A DNA stretch of 64,000 nt from Chitinivorax sp. PXF-14 (GCF_040812015.1 NZ_JBFNXJ010000007.1:124001-188000), one strand, 5' to 3'; counted from the first letter of the stretch, positions 52,845 to 62,153 are shown. The notes: a model not told the origin generated them from the sequence alone. Numbers and translations: made by a program.

Positions 52845-54787
52845 CATGGACGCGGCTTCAGCGCCTGATCGAAGAAGCGCAGCGTGTGGCCGATGGTGTA
52901 CAGGCGGTTCTCGCGTTTTTGTGCGCCGTGGCCCTCGTCGGCGAAGATCATCAGCTCGCTGGCAACCCCCTTCTGCGTTGCGGCCTCGTACATCTGGACG
53001 GCCTCGCCCACCGGCACGCGCGGGTCGCTGGCGCCCTGGATGATCAGCAGCGGCGCGCTGAGCCTATCGATATAGGTAACTGGCGACAGCTTGATCAGCG
53101 CCTCGCGGTCGATTTCCGGGTCGCCGTATTCGCTGGTGCGCAGCTTGCGGCGGTAGGGCGCGGTATTATTGAGGAAGGTCAGCAGGTTCGACATGCCCAC
53201 GTTGGCCACGCCGGCGTCGAAGCTGCCGGCGAACATCGTCATGCCGACCAGCGTCGAGTAGCCGCCATAGCTGCCGCCCATGATGCCGATCTTCGGTGTG
53301 CTGCCGTGGCTGCCCCAGTTGGTGCGGATGTAGCGCGCGGCATCGTCGATGTCGGTGATCACATCGAGGCGCTTGGCGCCGTCGTCGGCATGGAACCACG
53401 CCTTGCCGTAGCCGTTGGAGCCGCGCACATTGGGCTCGACGAAGATGTAGCCGGCATCGACGAACAGCTGCGCGTAGGGCGAGAAACCCGGTGTCGCCTG
53501 CGACTCGGGGCCGCCGTGGAAATGGACGATGACCGGGCATGGTGCCGGATCGCAACTGGCCGGCCGGCGCACGAACATCGGGATGGGCGTGCCATCGCGT
53601 GCCGGGTAGGTTTCGAGCGTGGCGCGGGCGAAACGGCGCGTATCCACCTCGGGGCTCGACGGCCACACCCACTGCGTCTGCTGGCCGCGGCGCCAGTCGT
53701 AGACATAGGCCGAGCGCGGTGCCTGTGCCGTTTCCACGATCAGCACGCTGTAGCGGCCGTCGCGCGTGCTCGAGCCGGGCAGCACGTGGTCGGCTCCCTT
53801 GAAGGCGGGCAATGCAAGCGGCTTGCCGCTCTGTGCATCGAGCGCATGGAGCGTGCTGTAGCCGTTGTCGTTGACCGTGTAGAGGATGCGGCGGCGCGTG
53901 TCGTCGATCTGGAAGCCCGATACATCCCACTTGAGCTCGGGCGTGATCGCGTCGAAGCGGCCACCGGCATAGCGGTACAGCCGGCGGAAGTTACCGAAGC
54001 GCGGCGTCTGCGCCAGGTATTCGCCGGGCTTGGCGCCGAAGCGCATTTCATACTCTTCGTTGTCGTCCTGGCCGATCACCGGGGCCAGCTTGCCGGACTG
54101 CCATTCGTAGTATTCGCTGTGCGTGCTGCCGATGCCCTTCTCCAGCAGCAGCCGGCCATCGTCGAGGTGGTCGGCGATCGCCCACAGGCCCGGTTCGGTG
54201 AAGATCGCCTCCTTCTTGCCGGTGGCGATCTCATAGCGGTACAGCGCGCGGCTGTCGGGGCGGATGTCGTTGGCTGCGTAGTAGACGTAGCGGCTGTCGC
54301 GGCTGACGAACTGGTGAAAGGTCTGCACCCCTTCCTTGTGCTGGATCTCGATCAGCGCCCCGCCCGCGGTCGGCTGCAGGTAAAGGCCGGGGTTCTCCTC
54401 GCCCTTGCGGTCGCGTTGCACGAGCAGGTAGCGGCCGTCCGGCGTGATGTCGGCGAGTGTGGTGGCATCCTCGCCGCCGGTCATCTGCACCGGGAAGCGC
54501 TGCGGCCCGTCGATGCGCCAGATCTGCGAGACGCCGGTCACACGCCAGGTGAAGAACAGCTGCCTCGCGTCCGGGCTCAACAGGCCGCCGCCCGGCGCCG
54601 AGATGTCGAGCATGGACTGGATGCGGCGGCTCAGCGAGGCATCGAGCGGCTTGGGGCGGAACTGTTCGAGTGTTTCCTTGCTGACGCTGCTGGCGCCAAG
54701 GCCGGTGTAGCCGGCGGCCTGCGCGGCCGGGCTGCAGAGCGCGGCGCACAGCGCCGTCAGGGTGAGCTTGCGAGTGATCGGGGTCAT
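52844..54787 (-). CDS. S9-family (prolyl oligopeptidase-type) serine peptidase
   Basis: Exported peptidase of 647 aa: signal peptide (AAQA-AG), a beta-propeller (about 60-380) and an alpha/beta hydrolase domain. The catalytic triad is S506 (GGSYGG), D588 (GASDP) and H620 (DEGHG), the acylaminoacyl-peptidase/DPP-IV layout. It cleaves short peptides in the periplasm. It stands alone; the nearest gene upstream on the same strand is the orphan binding protein. Confidence 0.9.
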   Translation of the reverse strand: MTPITRKLTLTALCAALCSPAAQAAGYTGLGASSVSKETLEQFRPKPLDASLSRRIQSMLDISAPGGGLLSPDARQLFFTWRVTGVSQIWRIDGPQRFPVQMTGGEDATTLADITPDGRYLLVQRDRKGEENPGLYLQPTAGGALIEIQHKEGVQTFHQFVSRDSRYVYYAANDIRPDSRALYRYEIATGKKEAIFTEPGLWAIADHLDDGRLLLEKGIGSTHSEYYEWQSGKLAPVIGQDDNEEYEMRFGAKPGEYLAQTPRFGNFRRLYRYAGGRFDAITPELKWDVSGFQIDDTRRRILYTVNDNGYSTLHALDAQSGKPLALPAFKGADHVLPGSSTRDGRYSVLIVETAQAPRSAYVYDWRRGQQTQWVWPSSPEVDTRRFARATLETYPARDGTPIPMFVRRPASCDPAPCPVIVHFHGGPESQATPGFSPYAQLFVDAGYIFVEPNVRGSNGYGKAWFHADDGAKRLDVITDIDDAARYIRTNWGSHGSTPKIGIMGGSYGGYSTLVGMTMFAGSFDAGVANVGMSNLLTFLNNTAPYRRKLRTSEYGDPEIDREALIKLSPVTYIDRLSAPLLIIQGASDPRVPVGEAVQMYEAATQKGVASELMIFADEGHGAQKRENRLYTIGHTLRFFDQALKPRP

Positions 54788-54936
54788 GGTGTCGTCGTGG
54801 GTCGATGATGGGCGTCAACAAGTGAGGTGTGACCGGCTGCTGCGCATCGAGTTCGCCCACCGTCACGCCACGCCGCATTGCGCGTGTGGCGCTGATGCTA
54901 ATCCGACTCGCGGCCCGCTGACCAGCCCCGTGCGGC

Positions 54937-55671
54937 CTACTTCAGGTATTTGTCGTAGATGGCCTGGTAGCGGCCGGTTTCCTTCAGGTGGCGTAGCCCG
55001 GCGTTGAAGTCGTCGCGTACCTGAGGGTCGCGAAACACCGGGCGGTAGTCCTGCGGGTTCGGCGTGACGAAGTCGTGCTCCTCCACCAGCTTGGTCGCGG
55101 TACCGCTCCTCATGAGCTCCAGCGTGAAGTAGCGGAAGATGTGGCGGTCGCTGAGCACCACGTCGTAGCGCCCGGCCATCAGGGTTCTGACCTGCAACGC
55201 CTGGTCGTTCAGCTCGAAATAGCGGCCCGCCTTGCGCACCGGGTCGAGCCAGGCCGGATAGCGCTTGCTCGCCCCCTGAAACGACACCACGCTCAGGCCG
55301 TCGAGATCGGACGGGCGGGTGATGACCAGATTGCGCTCCTGCAGCGTGATGAACACATTGTCGTAGCGCACGGCCGGGTCGCCATAATGGCCGCCGAAGT
55401 GCGTCAGATCTTCGCCCAGGTCGGTCATCACGGCATCGACCTGATTGCTTTTGAAGGCCATCGGCACGCGCGCGAACGAGAAATAGTGCGGCTTCAGCAC
55501 GTGGCCACGGTAGGCGAGCGCCTCGCCGATCACCTCCAGTTCGATGCCGGAATTGGTGTCGGGAAAGCAGAACGGCGGAATCCTTTCGCCAAAGGCCATG
55601 CTGACGTCGGCCGCCATGGCCCCTGTCGACAGCGTCAGCAGCATTGCGCCCAGCAAGGCCCACCTCACCAC
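54937..55671 (-). CDS. Periplasmic solute-binding protein family 3, orphan
   Basis: SBP_bac_3 protein of 244 aa with signal peptide (STGAMA-AD). Typical segments are GIELEVIGEALAYRG (about 42-56) and VDAVMTDLGEDLTHFGG. The start is a GTG at 55671 or the next GTG (55668), which sits five bases after AGGAGG and is the better spaced. No transporter genes are adjacent. Third orphan of this type in 23 kb. Confidence 0.82.
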   Translation of the reverse strand: MVRWALLGAMLLTLSTGAMAADVSMAFGERIPPFCFPDTNSGIELEVIGEALAYRGHVLKPHYFSFARVPMAFKSNQVDAVMTDLGEDLTHFGGHYGDPAVRYDNVFITLQERNLVITRPSDLDGLSVVSFQGASKRYPAWLDPVRKAGRYFELNDQALQVRTLMAGRYDVVLSDRHIFRYFTLELMRSGTATKLVEEHDFVTPNPQDYRPVFRDPQVRDDFNAGLRHLKETGRYQAIYDKYLK

Positions 55672-55759
55672 TGCCTCCTGTTGTGTCGATCACGTCCGGC
55701 GGACGAACCGCCGCCCCGTCCCTGCCTCAGTATAGCCTGCGACGGCGGCGCCCCCGCGC

Positions 55760-57190
55760 TCACGGGCTGACCATCTCGGCATAGTCCAGCAGCGCCGCCA
55801 GCACCTGCTGCTGGCGGCCCGTCAGGTCCGCCCTACCCTGCAGTTGCTCGATCTGGGCGAGGTAATCGTCGATGGTGATGCTGGCGCCGCCGGCCGGATC
55901 GGTCAGGCGCCATTCGCGGTAGTCGTCCCAGCGCATGGCCTCGGTGGACGCCAGGGTCTCCGGGAAATTGCGGGCGCGGTAACGGAACAGCATCTCGGGC
56001 AGGCGCGCGTCGTCGAAATCCAGCCGCAGCTCGGCCAGCTGTTGCGGCAGCGTGGCGCGGATGCGGTTCATCAGCCCGCGATCCTTGTTGCTGAAGAAGC
56101 CGCCGCCATACAGCATCAGGTCCGGGTCGCTCGGCGGCTCGCCGGCCGGGCGGTCGAACACCGTCGCCAGCTTGGCGGAGAGGTCGTTCGCGGCCAGCCG
56201 TTTCCAGTGACGCTCGCTTTGCGCCAGGTCGATCTGCCAGTGTTCCGCCAGCGCCGGGGTCAGCAGCTTGCTCGATGCCACGATCGGGCACTTGTTGAGG
56301 TGGATGGTCTTGAGCGGCAGCCGTTCGACCCCCTCGGGCAGATCGGCCGCGCGTGTGAACAGCCGCTCGCGGATCTGTTCCGGCGTCAGGTCGAACAGCG
56401 GCGCCGGGTCGGCGCGCAGGTCGAACACCACGACCTCGTTCTTGTTGGTCGGGTGCATGGCGATCGGCGAAACGAGCGCGAGGCAGCCGAAATCGGTGGA
56501 ATACATGCCCGAGACATGCAGCACCGGCCGCTTGCTGTCGAGGTCGATCTGCCCGGCCACCTTGTGCTTGTCGCGCAGCTGGTAGACATAGTCGTAGAGC
56601 TTGGGCTGAGTGGCCTTGACGAGCCGCGCCACGGCGATGGTGGCGCGCACGTCGGACAGCGCATCGTGCGCGGCCTCGTGCACGAGGCCATTGGCCGCGC
56701 TCAGGTGTTCGAGCTTGAAGCTCGGCTTGCCGTCCTCATGCGTGGGCCAGACGATGCCCTCGGGCCGCAGCGCACGCGTCAGGCGCAGCATGTCGAGGAT
56801 GTCCCAGCGCGAGCAGCCGTGTTGCCATTCGCGCGCATAGGGGTCGAAAAAATTGCGGTAGAGCAGATTGCGCGTGAACTCGTCGTCGAAGCGCAGGGTG
56901 TTGTAGCCGACGCCGCAGGTGCCCGGCTGGCCCAGCTGTTCGAGGATGGCGGCGATGAAATCGACCTCGGGCAGCCCCTTCTCCAGCGCCAGCTGCGGCG
57001 TGATGCCGGTGACCAGGCAGGCCTCGGGCTGCGGCAGGAAGTCGTCGGCCGGCCGGCAGTAGACATTCAGCGGCTCGCCGATCTCGTTCAGATCTTCGTC
57101 GGTGCGGATGCCGGCGAACTGCACGGCGCGGTCGCGGCGCGGGTCGGTGCCGAAGGTTTCGTAGTCGTGCCAGTAGAGGGTGTTGGGCAT
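55760..57190 (-). CDS. sbcB: Exodeoxyribonuclease I
   Basis: 3'-5' single-strand DNA exonuclease of 476 aa. The DEDD catalytic start is D9-Y-E11 in WHDYETFGTDP, and the later Asp is in HDALSDVRATI. C-terminal SH3-like and helical extensions give the family length. It acts in recombination and mismatch repair. Minus strand, upstream of SBP gene. Confidence 0.95.
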   Translation of the reverse strand: MPNTLYWHDYETFGTDPRRDRAVQFAGIRTDEDLNEIGEPLNVYCRPADDFLPQPEACLVTGITPQLALEKGLPEVDFIAAILEQLGQPGTCGVGYNTLRFDDEFTRNLLYRNFFDPYAREWQHGCSRWDILDMLRLTRALRPEGIVWPTHEDGKPSFKLEHLSAANGLVHEAAHDALSDVRATIAVARLVKATQPKLYDYVYQLRDKHKVAGQIDLDSKRPVLHVSGMYSTDFGCLALVSPIAMHPTNKNEVVVFDLRADPAPLFDLTPEQIRERLFTRAADLPEGVERLPLKTIHLNKCPIVASSKLLTPALAEHWQIDLAQSERHWKRLAANDLSAKLATVFDRPAGEPPSDPDLMLYGGGFFSNKDRGLMNRIRATLPQQLAELRLDFDDARLPEMLFRYRARNFPETLASTEAMRWDDYREWRLTDPAGGASITIDDYLAQIEQLQGRADLTGRQQQVLAALLDYAEMVSP

Positions 57191-57375
57191 GGGCTGGGTC
57201 GTGGGGCTGGATCAGGCGCAGTGTCGCTTGCCCCGGCGCGGTTTTCAAGCGTGCGCCTGCCGCGCGGCCCGGCTGTCGGGCCCGGTGTGGTTATGCTGGC
57301 CGTCTGCCTGGGCTTGTCCTGCGGTCAGCCGCCGGCCGCTTTCCGGCTGCGGCTCAGCCGTCGCTTGGCTGGGTG

Positions 57376-58221
57376 CTACAGGCTCAGATTGCCCGTGCCG
57401 AGGTGGACCACGCGCCCACCGACGAAGATCTGGCGCTGCAGGTTGACTTCGAGCTTGAGATGGCTGATGCGCTTGATCGTGTGGCCCTGGCGTACGTCGA
57501 GATTGATCGGGCGCGGGGCGCCGTTGGCCAGCAGCCAGCCGCCGAGGTTGGCGCAGGCCGAGCCGGTGCCGTGGTCCTCGGCCAGCGCGCCGCGGTCGGT
57601 ATAGAAGAAGCGCAGGTTCACCAGCACCTCGTCGCGATGCCAGACGCAGACCTGGGCGCGGCCCTCGCGGTTCGGCACGAACTCGTCGAGCACATGCGCT
57701 TTCGGCGTGCAGCGCAGCACGGCGTCACGGCTTGCCAGCGGCACCACCAGCTGTTCCGTGCCGGTGTTGACGAACAGCGCGGTGCCGCCGAGGTCGGCCG
57801 GCGCCAGGCCGAGAATGGCCGCCAGCTGCTCGTTGCTGAGCTCGCAGGCGCGGTAGGTCGGCGTCTTGGCCTGAAAGGTCCACACATCGTGCTTGCTGCG
57901 CCACAGCGGAATCACGCCGGCCGCCGTCTCGATGTTCAGGCGCGTGCCGTCGAGCTGCCTCAGGCGTGCTACCACATGCGCGCTGCCCAGCGTCGGATGG
58001 CCGGCGAACGGCATCTCGTAGGCCGGCGTAAAAATGCGGATGCGCGCGTGCGCCTGTTCTGCCTCGAACAGGAAGCTGACCTCGGGCAGATTGAGCTGGC
58101 GCGCGATCGCCAGCAGGGTGGCGTCGTCGAGCCCCTGTGCGTCTTCGAACACGGCCAGGGCATTGCCCGACAGCGCCGTTTCGGCAAAAACGTTGACCAG
58201 GTGGTAGCGGTAGATGGCCAT
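57376..58221 (-). CDS. PhzF-family isomerase/epimerase, copy 1
   Basis: Protein of 281 aa with the two-domain PhzF fold: N-terminal VNVFAETALSGNALAVF (with the GNAL-x-V motif) and the later FAGHPTLGSAHV loop. The C-terminal half repeats the pattern with GTGSACANLG. PhzF proteins isomerise small acids; no phenazine genes are present, so the substrate is unknown. It lies 2 bp after the paralogue encoded upstream, so they form one operon. Confidence 0.88.
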   Translation of the reverse strand: MAIYRYHLVNVFAETALSGNALAVFEDAQGLDDATLLAIARQLNLPEVSFLFEAEQAHARIRIFTPAYEMPFAGHPTLGSAHVVARLRQLDGTRLNIETAAGVIPLWRSKHDVWTFQAKTPTYRACELSNEQLAAILGLAPADLGGTALFVNTGTEQLVVPLASRDAVLRCTPKAHVLDEFVPNREGRAQVCVWHRDEVLVNLRFFYTDRGALAEDHGTGSACANLGGWLLANGAPRPINLDVRQGHTIKRISHLKLEVNLQRQIFVGGRVVHLGTGNLSL

Positions 58222-58223
58222 GG

Positions 58224-59066
58224 CTAATCCGGAAGGTTGATCTCGCCCGCGCCCTGGCGCGCGACGCGGCCGCCGACGAAGACGCGGCCATCGGCATCGA
58301 TGTCGAGTGCGATACGGCAGGCCCGGCTGATCTGGTCGCCCTGCGCGATCACGGCCTTGAGCGCTTGCTGGCCATGGTGCAGCAGCCAGTAGCCGAGGTT
58401 GCAGGCGGCCGAGCCGGTACCGGGGTCTTCGTGCAGATTGCCGTTGACCAGCGTGAAATAGCGCGCGGTGATGCGCTCGCCGTCGCGGTGCCAGGCGTAA
58501 ACCTTGGGCTGTCCCTGGCGGTTGGCCGCCAGCGCTTGCAGCAGCTCGACGCGCGGGCGGCAGCGCGCCACCGCGTCGGCGCTGGCGAGCGGCAGCATCA
58601 GCTGTTCGTTGCCGTTGTCGACGAAGGCGGCATGCGGCAGCACCTCGGGCAGCGGCAACGTCAGCATCTGCGCCAGCTCGGTGCGGCTGGCCTCGCTCGG
58701 GCGCAGCAAGGCTCGCGGCGTCTGCAGCATCCAGACATCGCCGCGGGCGAACAGCGGCACCAGCGCCGCGCGGGTCTCGACAATCATCTGGTCGCTGCCG
58801 CCCAGCAGCGCGCGGATCACGGCGGCGCTGCCGAGCACCGGGTGGCCGGCGAAGGCCATTTCCCGCTCGGGGGTGAAGATGCGGACGCGCGCGGCGGCCT
58901 TGTCGCTGCGCAGGATGAATGCCGTCTCCGACAGGTGCATCTGTTGCGCCAGGGCCTGCATCAGCTCGTCGCCCATGTCGTGTGCGTGCTCGAACACAGC
59001 GAGCGCATTGCCCGAGAGCGGCGCCTCGGCGAACACGTTGACGATCTGGTAGCGGTAAGTGGGCAT
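58224..59066 (-). CDS. PhzF-family isomerase/epimerase, copy 2
   Basis: Paralogue of the next gene, 280 aa, with VNVFAEAPLSGNALAVF, FAGHPVLGSAAV and GTGSAACNLGYW. The two share the start TYRYQIVNVF / IYRYHLVNVF but differ in active-site surroundings (HMLSETAF versus NLPEVSFL), so their substrates may differ. ATG 59066. It is the first gene of the pair, 34 bp after the parS-bearing small gene's stop. Confidence 0.88.
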   Translation of the reverse strand: MPTYRYQIVNVFAEAPLSGNALAVFEHAHDMGDELMQALAQQMHLSETAFILRSDKAAARVRIFTPEREMAFAGHPVLGSAAVIRALLGGSDQMIVETRAALVPLFARGDVWMLQTPRALLRPSEASRTELAQMLTLPLPEVLPHAAFVDNGNEQLMLPLASADAVARCRPRVELLQALAANRQGQPKVYAWHRDGERITARYFTLVNGNLHEDPGTGSAACNLGYWLLHHGQQALKAVIAQGDQISRACRIALDIDADGRVFVGGRVARQGAGEINLPD

Positions 59067-59096
59067 CCGAGTTATCCGGTGGCGGGCGTCGGGTTG

Positions 59097-59112
59097 GGTT
59101 TCACGTGGAACC
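59097..59112. other. Degenerate parS-like site
   Basis: GGTTTCACGTGGAACC: one mismatch from the 14-bp parS core (A to G in GTGAAAC). It includes the TGA stop (59101-59103) of the small secreted gene, as the parS at 46.4 kb does for the HIT gene. Binding is likely weaker. Confidence 0.55.
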
Positions 59113-59370
59113 AGCACCGCAGTTCAAACGGCGCTGTTCTTCGTCGACGCGCGTGAGGATGGCTTCCCAGCGCGCGCGACTCATCGGGTCGCGGGTCGAG
59201 GCACGTGCCTTGAGCGCCGCCTCACGCTGCTCGTTCAGCGCCTTGCAGCGCGCCGCGACGGCCGCGTCTTCCGGGGCCGCCGGCGTGGCCGTTGGCGGCG
59301 CATCCGCCGCCATTGCCCGCGTCAGTGTGCCGGCCAGCATCAGCGCCATCATAATGCGGCGAGGAAGCAT
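59101..59370 (-). CDS. Small secreted Cys-pair protein, copy 1
   Basis: Exported protein of 89 aa, signal peptide ending at TRAMA-AD. The mature part is a helical hairpin with two cysteines (RC near 41, RRLNC near 84) that could form a disulfide. It matches the neighbour (59390-59650): RCxxL...R....SR..W.....R.E...RRLxC. Unknown function; a periplasmic helper for the neighbouring mpl or PhzF genes is not supported. Confidence 0.6.
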   Translation of the reverse strand: MLPRRIMMALMLAGTLTRAMAADAPPTATPAAPEDAAVAARCKALNEQREAALKARASTRDPMSRARWEAILTRVDEEQRRLNCGAGST

Positions 59371-59389
59371 CGATATCGCCTTTGGTCGA

Positions 59390-59650
59390 TCAATACATGC
59401 AGCTTAGCCGCCGCATATCGAGTTCATGGCGCCGTTTCTGCTGCGCCCAATAGTCGCGGCTGCGTGCATCCTGGCCATTGCGCGACTGGCTCTCGGCCAT
59501 GTCGCGCAGCCGCAGCAGGGTGTCACAGCGCTGCTGCAGGTCGGCGCGCGGCTGGTCGGACAGCACCAGCACGCTGGGCTTGCCAGCGTGCCCCTCGCCC
59601 GCGGCCAACGGTGCCAACAACAGGCAGAGCAGCGCCAGGCCGTAGCGCAT
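59390..59650 (-). CDS. Small secreted Cys-pair protein, copy 2
   Basis: Exported protein of 86 aa: signal peptide (LLAPLAAGEG), then RCDTL...RLRDM...SRDYW...RRHELDMRRLSC. The same cysteine frame as the previous gene shows tandem duplication. The ATG at 59650 overlaps the mpl stop by three to four bases, so it is transcribed with mpl. Unknown function. Confidence 0.6.
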   Translation of the reverse strand: MRYGLALLCLLLAPLAAGEGHAGKPSVLVLSDQPRADLQQRCDTLLRLRDMAESQSRNGQDARSRDYWAQQKRRHELDMRRLSCMY

Positions 59651-61029
59651 CAGGCGCCCTTGTGGCGCAGTGCATCGAGCAGCTTGCCGTGCACGCCGCC
59701 GAAGCCGCCGTTGCTCATCACCAGCACCTGGTCGCCAGGCTCGGCATCGGCGACCACGGCTTGCACGAGCTTGCCCAGGTCGTCGAAGGTGCGTGCGCGT
59801 TCGCCCAGCGGCGCCAGCGCTTCGGCGGCATCCCAGCCGAGATTGGCGCCGTAGCAGTAAACCAGGTCCGCCTGCTGCAGGCTGCCCGGCAGCAGCTGTT
59901 TCATGGTGCCGAGCTTCATGGTGTTGGAGCGCGGCTCGAGCACCGCCAGGATGCGTGCCTGGCCTACCTTGCGACGCAGGCCGGCAACGGTGAGGTCGAT
60001 CGCGGTCGGGTGGTGGGCGAAGTCGTCATACACCGTCACGCCGTGCTCGGTGCCGCGCACTTCCATGCGGCGCTTCACGTTCCTGAACTGGGCCAGTGCC
60101 GCAATGCCCTGCGCCGCCGGCACGCCGACATGGCGTGCGGCGGCCAGCGCCGCCAGCGCGTTCTGCTGGTTGTGCTCGCCCAGCAGTTCCCACTGCAGGC
60201 GGCCCTGCGACTGGCCGTCGAGCAGCACCTCGAAGCCGTCGTCGTATACCGTGCCGACCTGCCAGCCGGCCGCCGCGCCGAAGCGCTCGACCGGTGTCCA
60301 GCAGCCGCGTGCGAGCACGCGGTCGAGGCTGGTCTCGCGGCCGTTGGCGACGATCAGGCCCTGCCCGGGCACGGTGCGGACGAGGTGGTGAAACTGGGTC
60401 TCGATCGCGCCGAGGTCGGCGAAGATGTCGGCATGGTCGAATTCGAGGTTGTTGAGAATCGCCGTGCGCGGGTGGTAGTGCACGAACTTCGAGCGCTTGT
60501 CGAAGAAGGCGGTGTCGTATTCGTCGGCCTCGATCACGAAGAAGGGGCTCTTGCCACCGGGCTCCTGGCGCGGCTCGCCGGGCAGGCGGGCGGACAGGCC
60601 GAAGTTCTGCGGAATGCCGCCGATCAGGAAGCCCGGCGCGAGGCCGGCATCTTCGAGTATCCAGGCCAGCATCGAGGTGGTGGTGGTCTTGCCGTGTGTG
60701 CCGGCCACGGCAAGCACCCACTTGTCGTGCAGCACGTTCTCCGCCAGCCATTGCGGGCCCGAGATATAGGGCAGGCCACGGTTGAGGATTTCCTCCATCA
60801 GCGGGTTGCCACGCGTCACCACATTGCCGATCACGAACACATCGGGCTTCAGCTCGGCCTGCGCGGCGTCGAAACCCTGGATCAGCTCGATGCCCTGGTC
60901 TTCGAGCTGCGTGCTCATCGGCGGATAGACGTTGGCATCGCAGCCGGTGACGCGGAAGCCCGCTTGTTTGGCGATGACGGCGATGCCGCCCATGAAGGTA
61001 CCGCAGATGCCGAGGATGTGGATGTGCAT
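59650..61029 (-). CDS. mpl: UDP-MurNAc:L-Ala-gamma-D-Glu-meso-DAP ligase
   Basis: Murein recycling ligase of 459 aa that rejoins tripeptide to UDP-MurNAc. Mur-ligase motifs: Rossmann start HILGICGTFMGG (4-15), ATP-binding GTHGKTTTTS (110-119) and catalytic EADEYD. ATG 61029 begins MHIHILG; the frame extends upstream but without family match. It ends in a translational overlap with a small secreted gene. Divergent from the diguanylate cyclase gene. Confidence 0.95.
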   Translation of the reverse strand: MHIHILGICGTFMGGIAVIAKQAGFRVTGCDANVYPPMSTQLEDQGIELIQGFDAAQAELKPDVFVIGNVVTRGNPLMEEILNRGLPYISGPQWLAENVLHDKWVLAVAGTHGKTTTTSMLAWILEDAGLAPGFLIGGIPQNFGLSARLPGEPRQEPGGKSPFFVIEADEYDTAFFDKRSKFVHYHPRTAILNNLEFDHADIFADLGAIETQFHHLVRTVPGQGLIVANGRETSLDRVLARGCWTPVERFGAAAGWQVGTVYDDGFEVLLDGQSQGRLQWELLGEHNQQNALAALAAARHVGVPAAQGIAALAQFRNVKRRMEVRGTEHGVTVYDDFAHHPTAIDLTVAGLRRKVGQARILAVLEPRSNTMKLGTMKQLLPGSLQQADLVYCYGANLGWDAAEALAPLGERARTFDDLGKLVQAVVADAEPGDQVLVMSNGGFGGVHGKLLDALRHKGA

Positions 61030-61198
61030 GTCGCTGTTGCCGTGATGGGTTGAAGTGGCGGAATCGGGTGTCTTCCGCCACGGTAAACGATGTCCGCCAT
61101 TATCGGGCATCGCCGGGGTGCGGAAAAGCGCGGCGGTTCTGCCGCATTGCAGCAACAGGCTCTATAATACTGTTGATACGTACCCAGGTTGCCCTACC

Positions 61199-62149
61199 AT
61201 GGCTCCGCGCCTTACCTCCCCCGCCGACATTGCACGCGTGGCGCTCAAGCGCCTCGCCGAACTGGGCCTATCGCCCACGCCCGAGAACTATGCGCGCTTC
61301 TATCACGACATCGCCGGGGTGAGCCAGGTGGTGGCGGGCGGCGCCAGCCAGCAGGCCGACAGTGATCTCGTGGCCTCGGTGCACGAGGTCGTGGCCGGCG
61401 CGGCCGAGGCCACCGGCAGCCTGGCCGACCTGATCCACGACCATAACCAGGATTTCCAGTCCTCGCTCTCAGGACTGCGCCAGACCGACGAGAAAGCCGA
61501 CATCATGCGCATTCTCGGCTCGATCATCTCCACCGCGAGCTCGATGCACGAGACGGTGGAGGACTCGCACAGCAGCCTGTCGCAGCTGCGCGGCACGCTC
61601 GAGCAGATGCAGGAGGACATGGCGGCGAGCCGCCACGCGCTCGAGCGCGATCCGCTCACCGGCACGCAGAACCGTCAGGGCCTCGACTTCCTGCTGGCCA
61701 AGGAGGTGACGCGCGCGCACCGCCACCAGAGCAAGCTCACGCTGGCCCTGCTCGACCTCGACGACTTCAAGCTGGTCAACGACCGCTACGGCCACACGGT
61801 GGGCGACAAGGTGCTGATCCACGTCACCAACATCACCAAGGCCGTGTTGCGCACCAGCGACACGCTCGTGCGCTACGGCGGCGAGGAATTCCTGATCCTG
61901 CTGCCCGAGACCGACGTCAACGGCGCCAAATTCCTCATGGAGCGCCTGCGCCAGGTGTTCCGCAACAACCCGGTGATGCACGAGGGGCGGCGCATCGACG
62001 TTAGCTTCAGCGCCGGCATTGCCCAGCTCGCCGCCGAAGAGAACGGCCATGCGCTGATCCTGCGCGCCGACCAGGCCATGTACGCGGCCAAGGCCGGCGG
62101 CCGCAACGCCATCATCGTCGCGGCCGATCGCACGATCCAGGCCGGCTGA
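61199..62149 (+). CDS. Diguanylate cyclase (GGDEF)
   Basis: Protein of 316 aa: an N-terminal helical coiled coil (about 1-150) then a GGDEF domain. The active site is GGEEF (227-231) and the product-inhibition site RTSD (218-221) is present five residues before it, so the enzyme is predicted active and feedback-limited. No membrane or PAS domain is seen, so it is cytosolic with an unknown input. ATG 61199; MAPRLTSPADIARVAL begins the conserved region. Confidence 0.92.
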   Translation: MAPRLTSPADIARVALKRLAELGLSPTPENYARFYHDIAGVSQVVAGGASQQADSDLVASVHEVVAGAAEATGSLADLIHDHNQDFQSSLSGLRQTDEKADIMRILGSIISTASSMHETVEDSHSSLSQLRGTLEQMQEDMAASRHALERDPLTGTQNRQGLDFLLAKEVTRAHRHQSKLTLALLDLDDFKLVNDRYGHTVGDKVLIHVTNITKAVLRTSDTLVRYGGEEFLILLPETDVNGAKFLMERLRQVFRNNPVMHEGRRIDVSFSAGIAQLAAEENGHALILRADQAMYAAKAGGRNAIIVAADRTIQAG

Positions 62150-62153
62150 GCGC

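Noticed and set aside
52730-54808. 692-codon plus-strand frame opposite the S9 peptidase
   Set aside because: The minus strand has a full catalytic triad and signal peptide. The plus frame has no recognisable domain.
59059-61053. 664-codon plus-strand frame opposite mpl and the small secreted genes
   Set aside because: Antisense shadow of a recognisable Mur ligase.
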